Below, in pieces: positions 9,188-17,940 of a stretch of 64,000 nucleotides of DNA. The notes beneath the pieces were generated by a model. The model did not search any database, was not told the origin of the DNA, and saw only the letters and a list, made by a program, of their open reading frames with translations. Each line of letters opens with the position of its first letter. Within the stretch, counting starts at the first letter, position 1. The translations under genes and the position numbers were made by a program. Source of the stretch: Lepturacanthus savala (Eukaryota > Chordata > Actinopteri > Scombriformes > Trichiuridae); NCBI GenBank assembly GCA_030544235.1, contig CM060464.1:33685602-33749601 (forward strand). Direction: 5' to 3'.

Positions 9188-10499
9188 GTAAGATAGACTT
9201 CTTCTGAGTAAATGACTGTTTTCTTTGCCTCATCATCCCGTTAGCATTAGCCTGAGTGCTTCTGACATAACTGCTGTTAGTTTTAGTATTTAAGTGGTTT
9301 TATGTCCGTGTGGCAGTCTGTGTCCGAGACGAAAAGTTATGTTTTTGTCAGGATTTGCTTTTTTGGTCGTTTTTTTTTACCGTGTGATGTTGATGTGTGA
9401 TGTTAGCATTAATTCTGTTGTTAGCCGCGTGTGTGTGTCGTACTATGACTGGGTGGGTGTTTCTTGGTGAGGAAAATTTATATTTTTGACAGGATTGTTG
9501 TGATTGTTCGTGTATTGTGGTTATTGTTAGCATTAGTGCCATTAGGCCGCTAGCTTCTTAGCCCTTTGTGTAAGACATAACTAATGTTACTGTACTTGGA
9601 GGGTGTGTGTGAGAAAATCTGCTTTTGATAGAATGAGCGTTTATTAATCACTGTCGTGTGATCTTAATGGAGTTAAAGTTTTGCAGTTAAGAAGTTTAAG
9701 TACATCAGTATTATGTACTGTATAATATAATATCAGAATATTGATATTGACATCAGTCATTTTCAGTCAGATATTAATCAGAGTTTATTATTCTGTTTCT
9801 AGTATTGCCTAAACAATACTACTGTTTTTAATATACTTTATGTAAGGCGACCTTGAGGCTACGAAAGGCGCCCAATAAATAAAATGTATTATTATTATTA
9901 TTATTTATATAGTGACTTTACTTTTAGTTGAGTTTTAATAAACACATCTAGCTAGTCTTGTGAGTTAATGTAGTAAAGTATTGCAGTAAAGATGTAAACA
10001 GTGTATCTCTGGTATTTATTTGTAGTCAATAATATCACACAGTAATCTGAGTCAATGGAGTTTATTGGTGTGTGTGTGTGTAGTTGAACATACACAGCAA
10101 AATCACAAGTGTTAATTCAACTCGCACAGAGTTAATCTGAACACTTTTCCCGCGTTTATATAATTCTGACGGATTCTGAGTAAAAATTACACTTAACAGT
10201 GTTAATATTTTCACTCTTTAATAGTGTTAAAATTTGACACCCTCAGTGTCATTTTATGACACCACATCGGTGCACTTTTTTTATACTTTGTTTTTATTGT
10301 TTTAACATTTAAATATGCAAAGTTTTCACAAAATACATATGTACACAATACAGGTACAACAGACAGGGCCATCTATAGCAAAACAAAATGCAAGATATCA
10401 CTCACAGCTGATAGTTAGAAAATAAATAATAATAATAAATAAAATGAGTTGGCCTAACGGGCCTTCATGTCCATAGCTCTCACGTGAGTCACTCTCGGT
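9188..10499. other. Intron-like / intergenic with minor repeats
   Basis: AT-rich, no coding frame of note. GCGCCCAATAAATAAAATG followed by (ATT)n at about 9868-9905 looks like a fish retroposon 3' tail. The 10,095-10,262 stretch, with repeated GTGTTAA / TTAACAC phrases and TGACAC, looks like a decayed non-autonomous DNA element. Neither boundary can be fixed. Confidence 0.4.
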
Positions 10500-10570
10500 T
10501 TAACATTTCAGTCCGTAGTGAAACAGGGTACCCCCCAGGGGTGCGTGTTCCTCCACACATTCATCATGGT
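10500..10570 (+). pseudogene. LINE reverse transcriptase scrap
   Basis: The plus frame at about 10,515-10,571 reads VVKQGTPQGCVF, matching the conserved 'QG-x-PQGC' block of non-LTR reverse transcriptases. The match stops abruptly near 10,565 where a minus-strand L1 fragment begins, so only a scrap survives. Confidence 0.55.
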
Positions 10571-10572
10571 GT

Positions 10573-11381
10573 CTAATTTGGGAATCTCAGCACGGAAAAG
10601 TTCAAAATTCTCCACACAGAGCATTCCAAAATCAATGAGATTGCTTCTGGTCCAAGTAAAATTGTCGGGCACTCATTACTCAGCCATTTCCTGGTTATTG
10701 CTTTCTTACTACTTGCTAATAGTATTTGTAATAAGTACCTATCTTGTTTATTCATCACAATCGGTGTTTCCTAAATATATAACACTGAAGCTTAGGTCAA
10801 GCTGCATGTTAATTATTGAGCTGATTGCTGTTACTACCTCTACCCAATATGAAGAAATATTAGGGCAATCCCAAAATATATGGAAGTGGCCAGCAGACAT
10901 GTCACCACACCTTCTCCAACACTGTCCGTGTTCTGGGTTGTTAGTCTGTAAGCTTTTAATTTTGGGAGTTATGAAAAACCTTAAATTGTGCTTCTTTCTC
11001 CCATCTTGATTTAATATACATTGTGGAATGACCCCTGTCCAGTTGTAGAGCAGAATAAATCCTGGAGATCAGTTTTCTGTCAGTATCACCCTTCCATGCC
11101 TTATATATCCTGATCAGGTTCATTCCTTCTTCTCCAATAGTTTTTATGTTTTTATCAAAATAGTGTCTTAGTTGAAGGTATCTGAAGAAATCGCGTTTGT
11201 CCAGATCATGAGTTTCTGTGAGGCGTTGAAAGGGATCTAATCCCCTCGAACGCCATAAGGGAGTTTGCTGATAACTGATGTAAACTGCCTCAAACCCACT
11301 CTGTGTCCAGTTTGAATTGGATATAAGTGATTCTATCTGCGCATTTGTTAATCGTATACCACCACTAAAGAAAGGACTCAA
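10573..11381 (-). pseudogene. L1-type LINE ORF2 C-terminal fragment
   Basis: On the minus strand, three frame-shifted pieces in order resemble the end of an L1 ORF2. The 11,381-10,956 piece contains LRHYFDKNI and RIYKAWKGD. A piece around 10,870-10,935 reads CWRRCGDMSAGHFHIFWDC, the cysteine/histidine-rich C-terminal motif typical of L1. The 10,758-10,573 piece contains SKKAITRKW. ORF2 encodes endonuclease and reverse transcriptase; only the part beyond RT is here. At least two frameshifts separate the pieces, so it is dead. A 5'-truncated insertion is the likely origin. Confidence 0.7.
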
Positions 11382-11519
11382 ATCCTCCTGCTATCTCATT
11401 AGCCAATTTGTATTTATCAAGAATCCTGCATGGCACACCAATTGCATCCATATAAGTAGGGTTATTGTCATGAATTGAACATATTTGTGATGTGATATTT
11501 GTATATAGTTTCACCAAAT

Positions 11520-11920
11520 CTACGCATTGTGTCCATGGCCTTCCTGTTTACTCAATACACGTTTTAATCTATTTTTTTTTCTTTTATTCATTCTTTCTAC
11601 TAACCCAGCGCTTTGAGGGTGGTAAGCACAGTGATTTTTCAAATCAATATGAAACATTACTTCAATTTTCTTCACAACCTGATTGACAAAATGAGCTTCG
11701 TTATCACTATAAATTTTCTCAGGAATTCCATATCTGGAAATAATGTCTTCACAAAGCACTTTTGCCACCGTCAATGCATCTGGATGTTGAGTAGGAAAGA
11801 GTTCAATCCATTTGAAAATGCATCTATTATGACCAAACAATACTTCTTACCTTCACTTTGGTTTAACTCTCTAAAGTCCATATGTATAATTTGAAATGAA
11901 TATTTAATTGTGTTTAGCGC
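11520..11920 (-). pseudogene. Retroviral integrase core fragment
   Basis: The minus strand encodes most of a DDE integrase core, which inserts viral DNA into the host genome. KWIELFPT is followed by RYGIPEKIYSDN (the second catalytic Asp in SDN) and YHPQSAGLVERMN (the catalytic Glu in VERMN). The first catalytic Asp region (MDFREL, about 11,895-11,912) is in a different frame, so a frameshift lies near 11,840. The segment loses similarity after about 11,540. Sequence further upstream (about 12,000) may be a decayed zinc-binding domain. Confidence 0.75.
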
Positions 11921-12106
11921 ATGTCAAACATGCTCTACAAAAAATGTTTGCATAAGAGTTAAATCCATATGTTGTATATTGTTGGTGTACCTGTCCTACC
12001 ATCCCTCCTGTTGAGACATGTGTAACACCATGGCTCAATATTGCTGCCCATTTATATAGGTTTGGTAGGATAGGTTTATTGTTGGGTCATACATAGATGT
12101 CATTTT

Positions 12107-12450
12107 TTAAATTTTGCACTGTTTTTCTTTCTTCAATTTCTTTTTCAGAAAAGTCAAAGGTTTTCCATTTACCAATAAGGTTCTTTTGGGTTTTACTCCG
12201 TCCATTAATAACAAATCTTGCAAGTTTAACACTTCTTCTGTTTCACATTCTGTTGCATCTCCTTCCTCACTTTCGATGGCTCTCTGCTTCACTTACTCTA
12301 TTTCAGACTTCCATTTCAACTTTCCTTCTCTTCTCTTCTGTAACACACTTCAAATCTGGTCATTTCTGACTTTCCCTCTGATCTCTTCCTTTCCTTCTCA
12401 GGACAATATCTATGTGTCCTTCCTTTCCACAACACCAACATACTGACATG
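12107..12450 (-). pseudogene. ERV nucleocapsid and pre-protease remnant
   Basis: CWCCGKEGH near 12,418-12,444 on the minus strand resembles a retroviral CCHC zinc knuckle. The last Cys is displaced by a frameshift. The frame at 12,292-12,107 contains VNGKPLTFL, the type of segment that precedes a retroviral protease active site, but the active site itself is gone. Beyond it the sequence jumps to the integrase region, implying a deletion of protease, RT and RNase H. Confidence 0.45.
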
Positions 12451-12527
12451 TTCATTCTAAATCCATCTCTTCTCATTTTCTTCTGTTTGCTTTTTCTCTC
12501 ACCTTCCTCTCTCTAGTTGCTGCTATC

Positions 12528-13025
12528 TGTTAGAATGATGCATATAAGTTATCCCATATTTACTCATTTCCATTCTTTTATTCTGTGTTCTGTAATAAGT
12601 TGTGTGTGTGTCCTTTTCTGAGTTATCTTCTAGGTGGACAATGGAGATGTTGCAGCTGTTGACTTGACCAAGATCTGAACTTCCTTCCAACTGTTCAATG
12701 ATTTTACCAGGCTCCTGTCGTAATGACAGGAAAGTTGTAAACATGTTTACATTCTAGATAAGGAAAAACAAGACCATGTGTTAGTTAGACATTTACAACA
12801 GTTTAGGTTGTTGCTGACCTTTCCCCCTCCCCTTAGAAGCAACAACCATTTGTCATTAGGGAAGCCCTCAATAAATAGGAGAGCAGGAGATAGAATCAGA
12901 GTAGGTAGGAGAATTGTAACTGTGCACATCTCCATCTGCTCTCCTTGCAAGTAAAACTTAATTCTGTTGTCTTCTCTCCTCTTTGTGTTTGTGTATTTAA
13001 TATTTTAGGTTGTTTGAACCTGACA
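12528..13025 (+). mobile_element. Solo LTR (498 bp) with CTATC target duplication
   Basis: Begins TGTTAGAATGATGC and ends GGTTGTTTGAACCTGACA (TG...CA). CTATC flanks it directly on both sides (12,523-12,527 and 13,026-13,030). It is an inverted relative of the LTR at 14,016-14,577: sequences match over most of their length in opposite orientation. A TATAAG sits near its 5' end (about 12,543) and AATAAA at 12,870-12,875, fitting LTR promoter and polyadenylation functions. It sits within the minus-strand ERV body, so it arrived later. Confidence 0.8.
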
Positions 13026-13991
13026 CTATCATCCAATACTCAGTGTCCTCATAGCCATGTTTTTTCATTTTTTTTAAAATAATTTTTGTTTTTTTTGAAC
13101 AATTAAGTCTTGTAAGACAGTAATTTTTTGTGTATTTAGTTGGCCTCCGAAGCATATTCAATTATCCATCTATCTAAATTTTTAACTTTTTTAGGATCCT
13201 GTTTTTCAACGATTTTCCAATCTTTACATGCAGTGTATCTTTAGGTTTTAATTTACTCGATCCTATCCCCATTTTCCAAAATTTGGTCCAGTTTGTCAAC
13301 ACCTAGGGTGTTCTAAAAACTGTTTTTCTGTCAGTAGGGCAGTAATTTAATGTTCTGTTGTGGTAATTCTCCTTTCTACTCTCTTCTCTTCCTTTCTTAC
13401 TCTCCGTGATTGAGAGCGGAGAATTCTTGCCTCTGCATCCACAACAGCTTACTGCTTACACTGTTAACTTACTGTTAAAACTTACTGTTTTGGTATGAAA
13501 TAAAAATACCTAGTGGTATTTTACTTCCATTCACACTCTCACTCTCTCATACACGTCTTACTTTTAAGGCCTATCACTCATACACGGACTTTTCAGTGTA
13601 CACAGGACTCCGCCGTCCTCTTTTAACACGGAAATTTCGGCTTTCCGTCGCCAACCAAATTTAATCTTTTCTATTTTTACCTGTTAGGGACTAGTATTTC
13701 CAGGGTTTTCTTTCTCTGTGCAAACAACCATGGAATTTAAGCCTATTTAGCAGGACTCCGCCATCTTATCACTCTGCGCATACATCCACGGAATTTACTT
13801 TTCTTTTAAGCAAATTTAACTCACCACCGTTGTCTTCTCCTTGCTCGGAGTACCGTCAACCATCAGATCCCAGCTGGTGATTTGGAGGCCGGTCCTGGAA
13901 AGGATCTGATAGGCTGCTCTTAGGCTAGCCTGCCGTGGCCACGGTCTTCCCGGTGTCCCTCTCACCAGTTGGAATCCTTAGGTTTGTTGGC
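13026..13991 (-). other. ERV leader / decayed gag region
   Basis: The region between the primer binding site and the solo LTR. No Gag motif is recognisable; many stops in all frames. Presumably untranslated leader plus eroded gag of the minus-strand ERV. Confidence 0.45.
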
Positions 13992-14009
13992 ATCCGACTC
14001 GAAGGACCA
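13992..14009 (-). other. Retroviral primer binding site, tRNA-Tyr type
   Basis: On the minus strand, six bases after the LTR end: TGGTCCTTCGAGTCGGAT. It is complementary to the 3' end of vertebrate tRNA-Tyr (acceptor strand TCGAAGGA plus CCA), with one mismatch to the usual T-stem. It fixes the orientation of the element as minus. Confidence 0.75.
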
Positions 14010-14015
14010 AAATAA

Positions 14016-14577
14016 TGTCATGTTCAAACAACCTAAAACATTTAAAAACACACACAAAGAGGAGAAGACAAGGGATTAAGATTTCATACTGGTGAGGAGA
14101 ACGGACAGAGAGATGCTCAGTTGCCGTTTCCAACCCACTCTAACCATATCTCTGCCAGAACCCTCTTTTTATTTCCTTAGGGTGGTCCCTAGTTACATGA
14201 TGTTGTTGCTTCTAAGGGGAGGGGGAATGGCCAGCAACAACATAAACTGTCATAAATGTCTAACTAATACAAGGTTTTGTTTTCCTTTCTCTAGAATGTA
14301 AACAGGTCAGCTAAATTCCTAAGTTAGGTATGGTGTTACAACAGGTTTACAACTTTCTTGTCATTACGACAGGAACCTGGTAAAATCATTGAACAGTTGG
14401 AAGGAAGTTCAGATCTTGGTCAAGTCAACAGCTGCAACATCTCCATTGTCCACCTGGAAGATAACTCAGTGCAGAACAAGACACACACACAAACTTATAC
14501 TGTCATGTTATGCAGAACAAAGAATAAAAGAATGGAAATAAGTAAATATGGGATAACTTATATGCATCATTCTAACA
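14016..14577 (-). repeat. 5' LTR of the minus-strand ERV
   Basis: Read on the minus strand it starts TGTTAGAATGATGC at 14,577 and ends TTGAACATGACA at 14,016, directly followed by the primer binding site. It matches the solo LTR at 12,528-13,025 in opposite orientation; it is longer (562 vs 498 bp), partly through an extra CA-rich segment near 14,470-14,510. No direct repeat is seen because the partner LTR is missing. Confidence 0.75.
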
Positions 14578-14719
14578 ATGACCATGTTGACTTACTGTGG
14601 AGAAACATGGAGTACGAGTAGAGAACGAGCAAGACTTATTAGTTATTTTATAATCTGCTTGGTTGTTGTGTTTTTCCAGTTAATGCATCTACACTGTAAT
14701 ATCACTAAAGAATTTTTTA

Positions 14720-15385
14720 ATGGTCATTGATAGTAACTGGTCTCCTCACTTTACCACCTTCTACAGCGGCTCCACTGACAGCATCCTGACCTACAACATC
14801 ACTTCCTGGTTCAGGAGCTGTAGTTTCCATGGACAACAAAAACAGCCAATTAGGACTGATGAAGACTGCCTACAGAACCGTTGCTGCTCCTGTCTCATCC
14901 TGATGGCGCTCTACCAACAGCAATGCATTCACACAGCTACCTCCACCATCAAAGACCCACTCCACCCTTCACTATGATCAACATGTTTTACAAGCTGTAG
15001 GGCTTCAAGTGGACTGAATCCCCCCCCACACACACTCACTGATACCCTGAACCCCCCAAACACACACCACCCCCCCAGCTGGACAACAACCAAGGACAAG
15101 GTTTGAACTGATTTAAGGACATGTCTGAATTACTTTAAACAGCACTGGATTGGAGACATTGAAGCACCTTTTACTGAACCTCTGAAATTATTTGGTTATT
15201 AATGCTGTGAAATACTGTTTTTAAATATGTGATTGAAAATATATTTTTTTATAGATAGATTTTTTTAGTAATCATTTAATCACCATTTTTATGTAATGTC
15301 AATGATGAGAAGCAATTTAATTTCAGACTGAATGTAAATGTGGAGTGAAATGACAATAAAGTGAACTTTGAATCTAGAATCTAAT
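14720..15385 (+). mobile_element. 3' end of a LINE (ORF2 C-terminus plus 3' UTR)
   Basis: The frame at 14,720-14,977 contains FTTFYSGSTDSILTYNITSWF and a C-terminal IKDPLHPS, resembling the region after the reverse transcriptase domain of fish non-LTR retrotransposons (L2/Rex-like in my reading). It ends at a stop at 14,977. An untranslated tail with C-rich and CA-rich tracts follows, then ACAATAAAGTGAACTTTGAATC and a short repeated AGAATC, a typical LINE 3' terminus. 5'-truncated. Confidence 0.6.
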
Positions 15386-15884
15386 GTCTGAGGATTTTAT
15401 TTTATATACATGTATATTAATACATTAGATATAGATATTTTATGCAACTGACATAAATACATGAATAAATTAATTTAAATAAAATAATGTATTAAGGAGG
15501 TATATAGCTACATATCAAAGACATGGCATCTCATAAGAATACCCTCCTCAATGATGATGTTGGAAAATATCTTAGATGATAAAATTCAGAATTTTTGAGT
15601 TAGAAGCAGTTGGTCTGTGTCAGTGATGTCATCATCACCATGGAAACACCACAGCTTCGTGGCTGAGCTGATTTCTCTGAAAGGCCTGAAAGCTGATTGG
15701 TCAATAGTTTTTCATCAATCTTCCCATGGCTTCTTGATGAAATGATTTAAATTCATGTGGCCTTCTGTCGCCTTTGTGCCATTCCTGTAATAACCCCAGT
15801 GGTGACCTTTATGCCAAAAGAATTTCACTTTTTTACTGTAGATGTCTGGATTCTGGATGTCTGGAAAACGATGTTGGACTTTCC
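15386..15884. other. Unique-looking spacer before the satellite
   Basis: AT-rich, ending in less biased sequence with no repeat similarity I can see. A minus frame through 15,906-15,715 continues from the satellite edge but has no recognisable domain. This is the last non-satellite DNA before the array. Confidence 0.5.
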
Positions 15885-16714
15885 CAGGTGAATTTCTAAT
15901 CCACAACTATACCATGGTACATAAAATAAAAGGTAAATAAGATTTTCTGTAAAAAATATTGCACTGATTAGGCCGATATAGCTTACTATCTTATTGTGCT
16001 CTTCAGACTGAGAGGAAGATTCTGGAGCCATAAAAATTTTAAAACATGAACCACATGAAAACAATAGCTTTCCCAGGTGAATTCTTAATGCAAAACTATA
16101 CCATTGTACATAAAAATAAAAGGTAAACAAGATTTTCTGTAAAAAATATTTCACTGGTTGAGACGTACATCGCTTTTTACCTCATTGTGCTCTTTCGACC
16201 GAGAGAATGCATATGGAGCAATAAAAACTTTAAAACACGAACCACATGAAAACAATAGCTTTTCCAGGTGAATTTCTAATTCAAAACTATACCATTTCAC
16301 ATAAAGTATAAGGTAAATACGATTTCCTGCAAAAATATTGCACTGATTAGGTCTACATAGCTTTTTATCTTTTAGTGCTCTTCAGACCGAGAGAAAGCTT
16401 CTGGAGCCATAAAAACTTTAAAACATGAACCACATGAAAACAATAGCTTTCTCAGGTGAATTCTTAATCCAAAACTATACCATTGTACATAAAATCAAAG
16501 GTAAACAAGATTTTCTGTAAAAATATTTCACTGATTTAGACGTACATCGCTTTTTATCTTATTGTGCTCTTCTGACCGAGAGAATGCTTATGGAGCAATA
16601 AAAACTTTAAAACGTGAACCACATGAAAACAATAGCTTTCCCAGGTGAATTTCTAATCCCAAACTATAGCATTTCACATAAAGTAAAAGGTAAAAAAGAT
16701 TTTCTGTAAATATA
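15885..16714 (-). repeat. Divergent inverted satellite monomers at the array edge
   Basis: About 4.4 copies of the 189-bp satellite in reverse orientation. The landmark CCACATGAAAACAATAGCTT occurs at about 16,051, 16,242, 16,430 and 16,619 (spacings 191, 188 and 189 bp), and a further partial copy starts at 15,885. Compared with the interior array they carry many substitutions and small indels, as expected of a satellite edge that escapes homogenisation. Confidence 0.9.
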
Positions 16715-16760
16715 TTGCAATATATATATGCAAATATATATGCAAATATATTTTCTATAC
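16715..16760. other. Inversion junction between satellite arms
   Basis: The left arm ends ...GATTTTCTGTAAATATATTGCAA and the right arm restarts ...AGTATTTTTACAGAAAATC, so arms of the same monomer face each other around an AT-rich core. The core contains two copies of the octamer ATGCAAAT (16,728-16,735 and 16,740-16,747). Confidence 0.8.
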
Positions 16761-17940
16761 AGTATTTTTACAGAAAATCTTATTTACATTTTACTATATG
16801 TAAAATGGTATAGTTTTGGATCAGAAATTCACCTGGAAAAGCTATTGTTTTCATGTGGTTTGTGTTTTAAAGTTTTTATTGCTCCATATGCATTCTCTCG
16901 GTCGGAAGAGCACAAAAAGACAAAAAGCTATGTAGGCCTAAATCAGTACAATATTTTTATAGAAAATGTTATTTACCTTTTACTTTATGTGAAATAGTAT
17001 AGTTTTGGATCAGAAATTCACCTGGAAAAGCTATTGTTTTCATGTGGTTTGTGTTTTAAAGTTTTTATTGCTCCATATGCATTCTCTCGGTCTGAAGAGC
17101 ACAAGAAGATAAAAAGCTATGTAGGCCTAAATCAGTACAATGTTTTTACAGGAAATCTAATTTACCATTTACTATATGTAAAATGGTATAGTTTTGGATC
17201 AGAAATTCACCTGGAAAAGCTATTGTTTTCATGTGGTTTGTGTTTTAAAGTTTTTATTGCTCCATATGCATTCTCTCGGTCGGAAGAGCACAAAAAGACA
17301 AAAAGCTATGTAGGCCTAAATCAGTACAATATTTTTCACAGAAAATCTTATTTACCTTTTACTATATGTAAAATGGTATTGTTTTGGATCAGAAATTCAG
17401 CTGGAAAAGCTATTGTTTTCATGTGGTTTGTGTTTTAAAGTTTTTATTGCTCCATATGCATTCTCTCGGTCTGAAGAACACAAAAAGACAAAATGCTATG
17501 TAGACCTAAATCAGTACAATATTTTTATAGAAAGTCTTATTTACCTTTTACTTTATGTGAAATGGTATAGTTTTGGATCAGAAATTCACCTGGAAAAGTT
17601 ATTGTTTTCATGTGGTTTGTGTTTTAATGTTTTTATTGCTCCATTTGCATTCTCTTGGTCTGAAGAGCACAAAAAGATAAAAAGCTATGTAGGCCTAAAT
17701 CAGTACAATGTTTTTACAGGAAATCTAATTTACCATTTACTATATGTAAAATGGTATAGTTTTGGATCAGAAATTCACCTGGAAAAGCTATTGTTTTCAT
17801 GTGGTTTGTGATTTAAAGTTTTTATTGCTCCATATGCATTCTCACGGTCTGAAGAGCACAAAAAGACAAAATGCTATGTAGGCCTAAATCAGTACAATAT
17901 TTTTATAAACAACCTTATTTACCTTTTACTTTATGTGAAA
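16761..17940 (+). repeat. Edge zone of the forward array, mildly divergent monomers
   Basis: The first roughly six forward monomers carry private changes not found further in, such as CGGTCGGAAG for CGGTCTGAAG, AGAACAC for AGAGCAC, ACAGGAAATCTAATT, and a TGATTTAAAG variant near 17,810. From about 18,000 the copies become nearly uniform within classes. Confidence 0.7.

Larger units (their letters stand above)
11520..14577 (-). mobile_element. Decayed endogenous retrovirus, minus strand, with nested solo LTR
   Basis: Reading the minus strand from 14,577: LTR (to 14,016), tRNA-Tyr primer site (14,009-13,992), leader, an inserted solo LTR in opposite orientation, nucleocapsid and pre-protease scraps (about 12,450-12,107), then integrase (to 11,520). 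Most of gag, reverse transcriptase and RNase H are missing and no 3' LTR is visible, so this is an internally deleted, 3'-truncated copy. Confidence 0.7.

Noticed and set aside
13992..14009. tRNA gene remnant (tRNA-Tyr 3' end match)
   Set aside because: Only the 18-base 3' end complement is present, placed next to an LTR end; it is a primer binding site.
14092..14621. Plus-strand frames at 14,092-14,301 and 14,358-14,621, with related minus frames at 12,523-12,950
   Set aside because: Their similarity reflects inverted LTR copies, and no protein family is recognisable. LTR sequence explains both.
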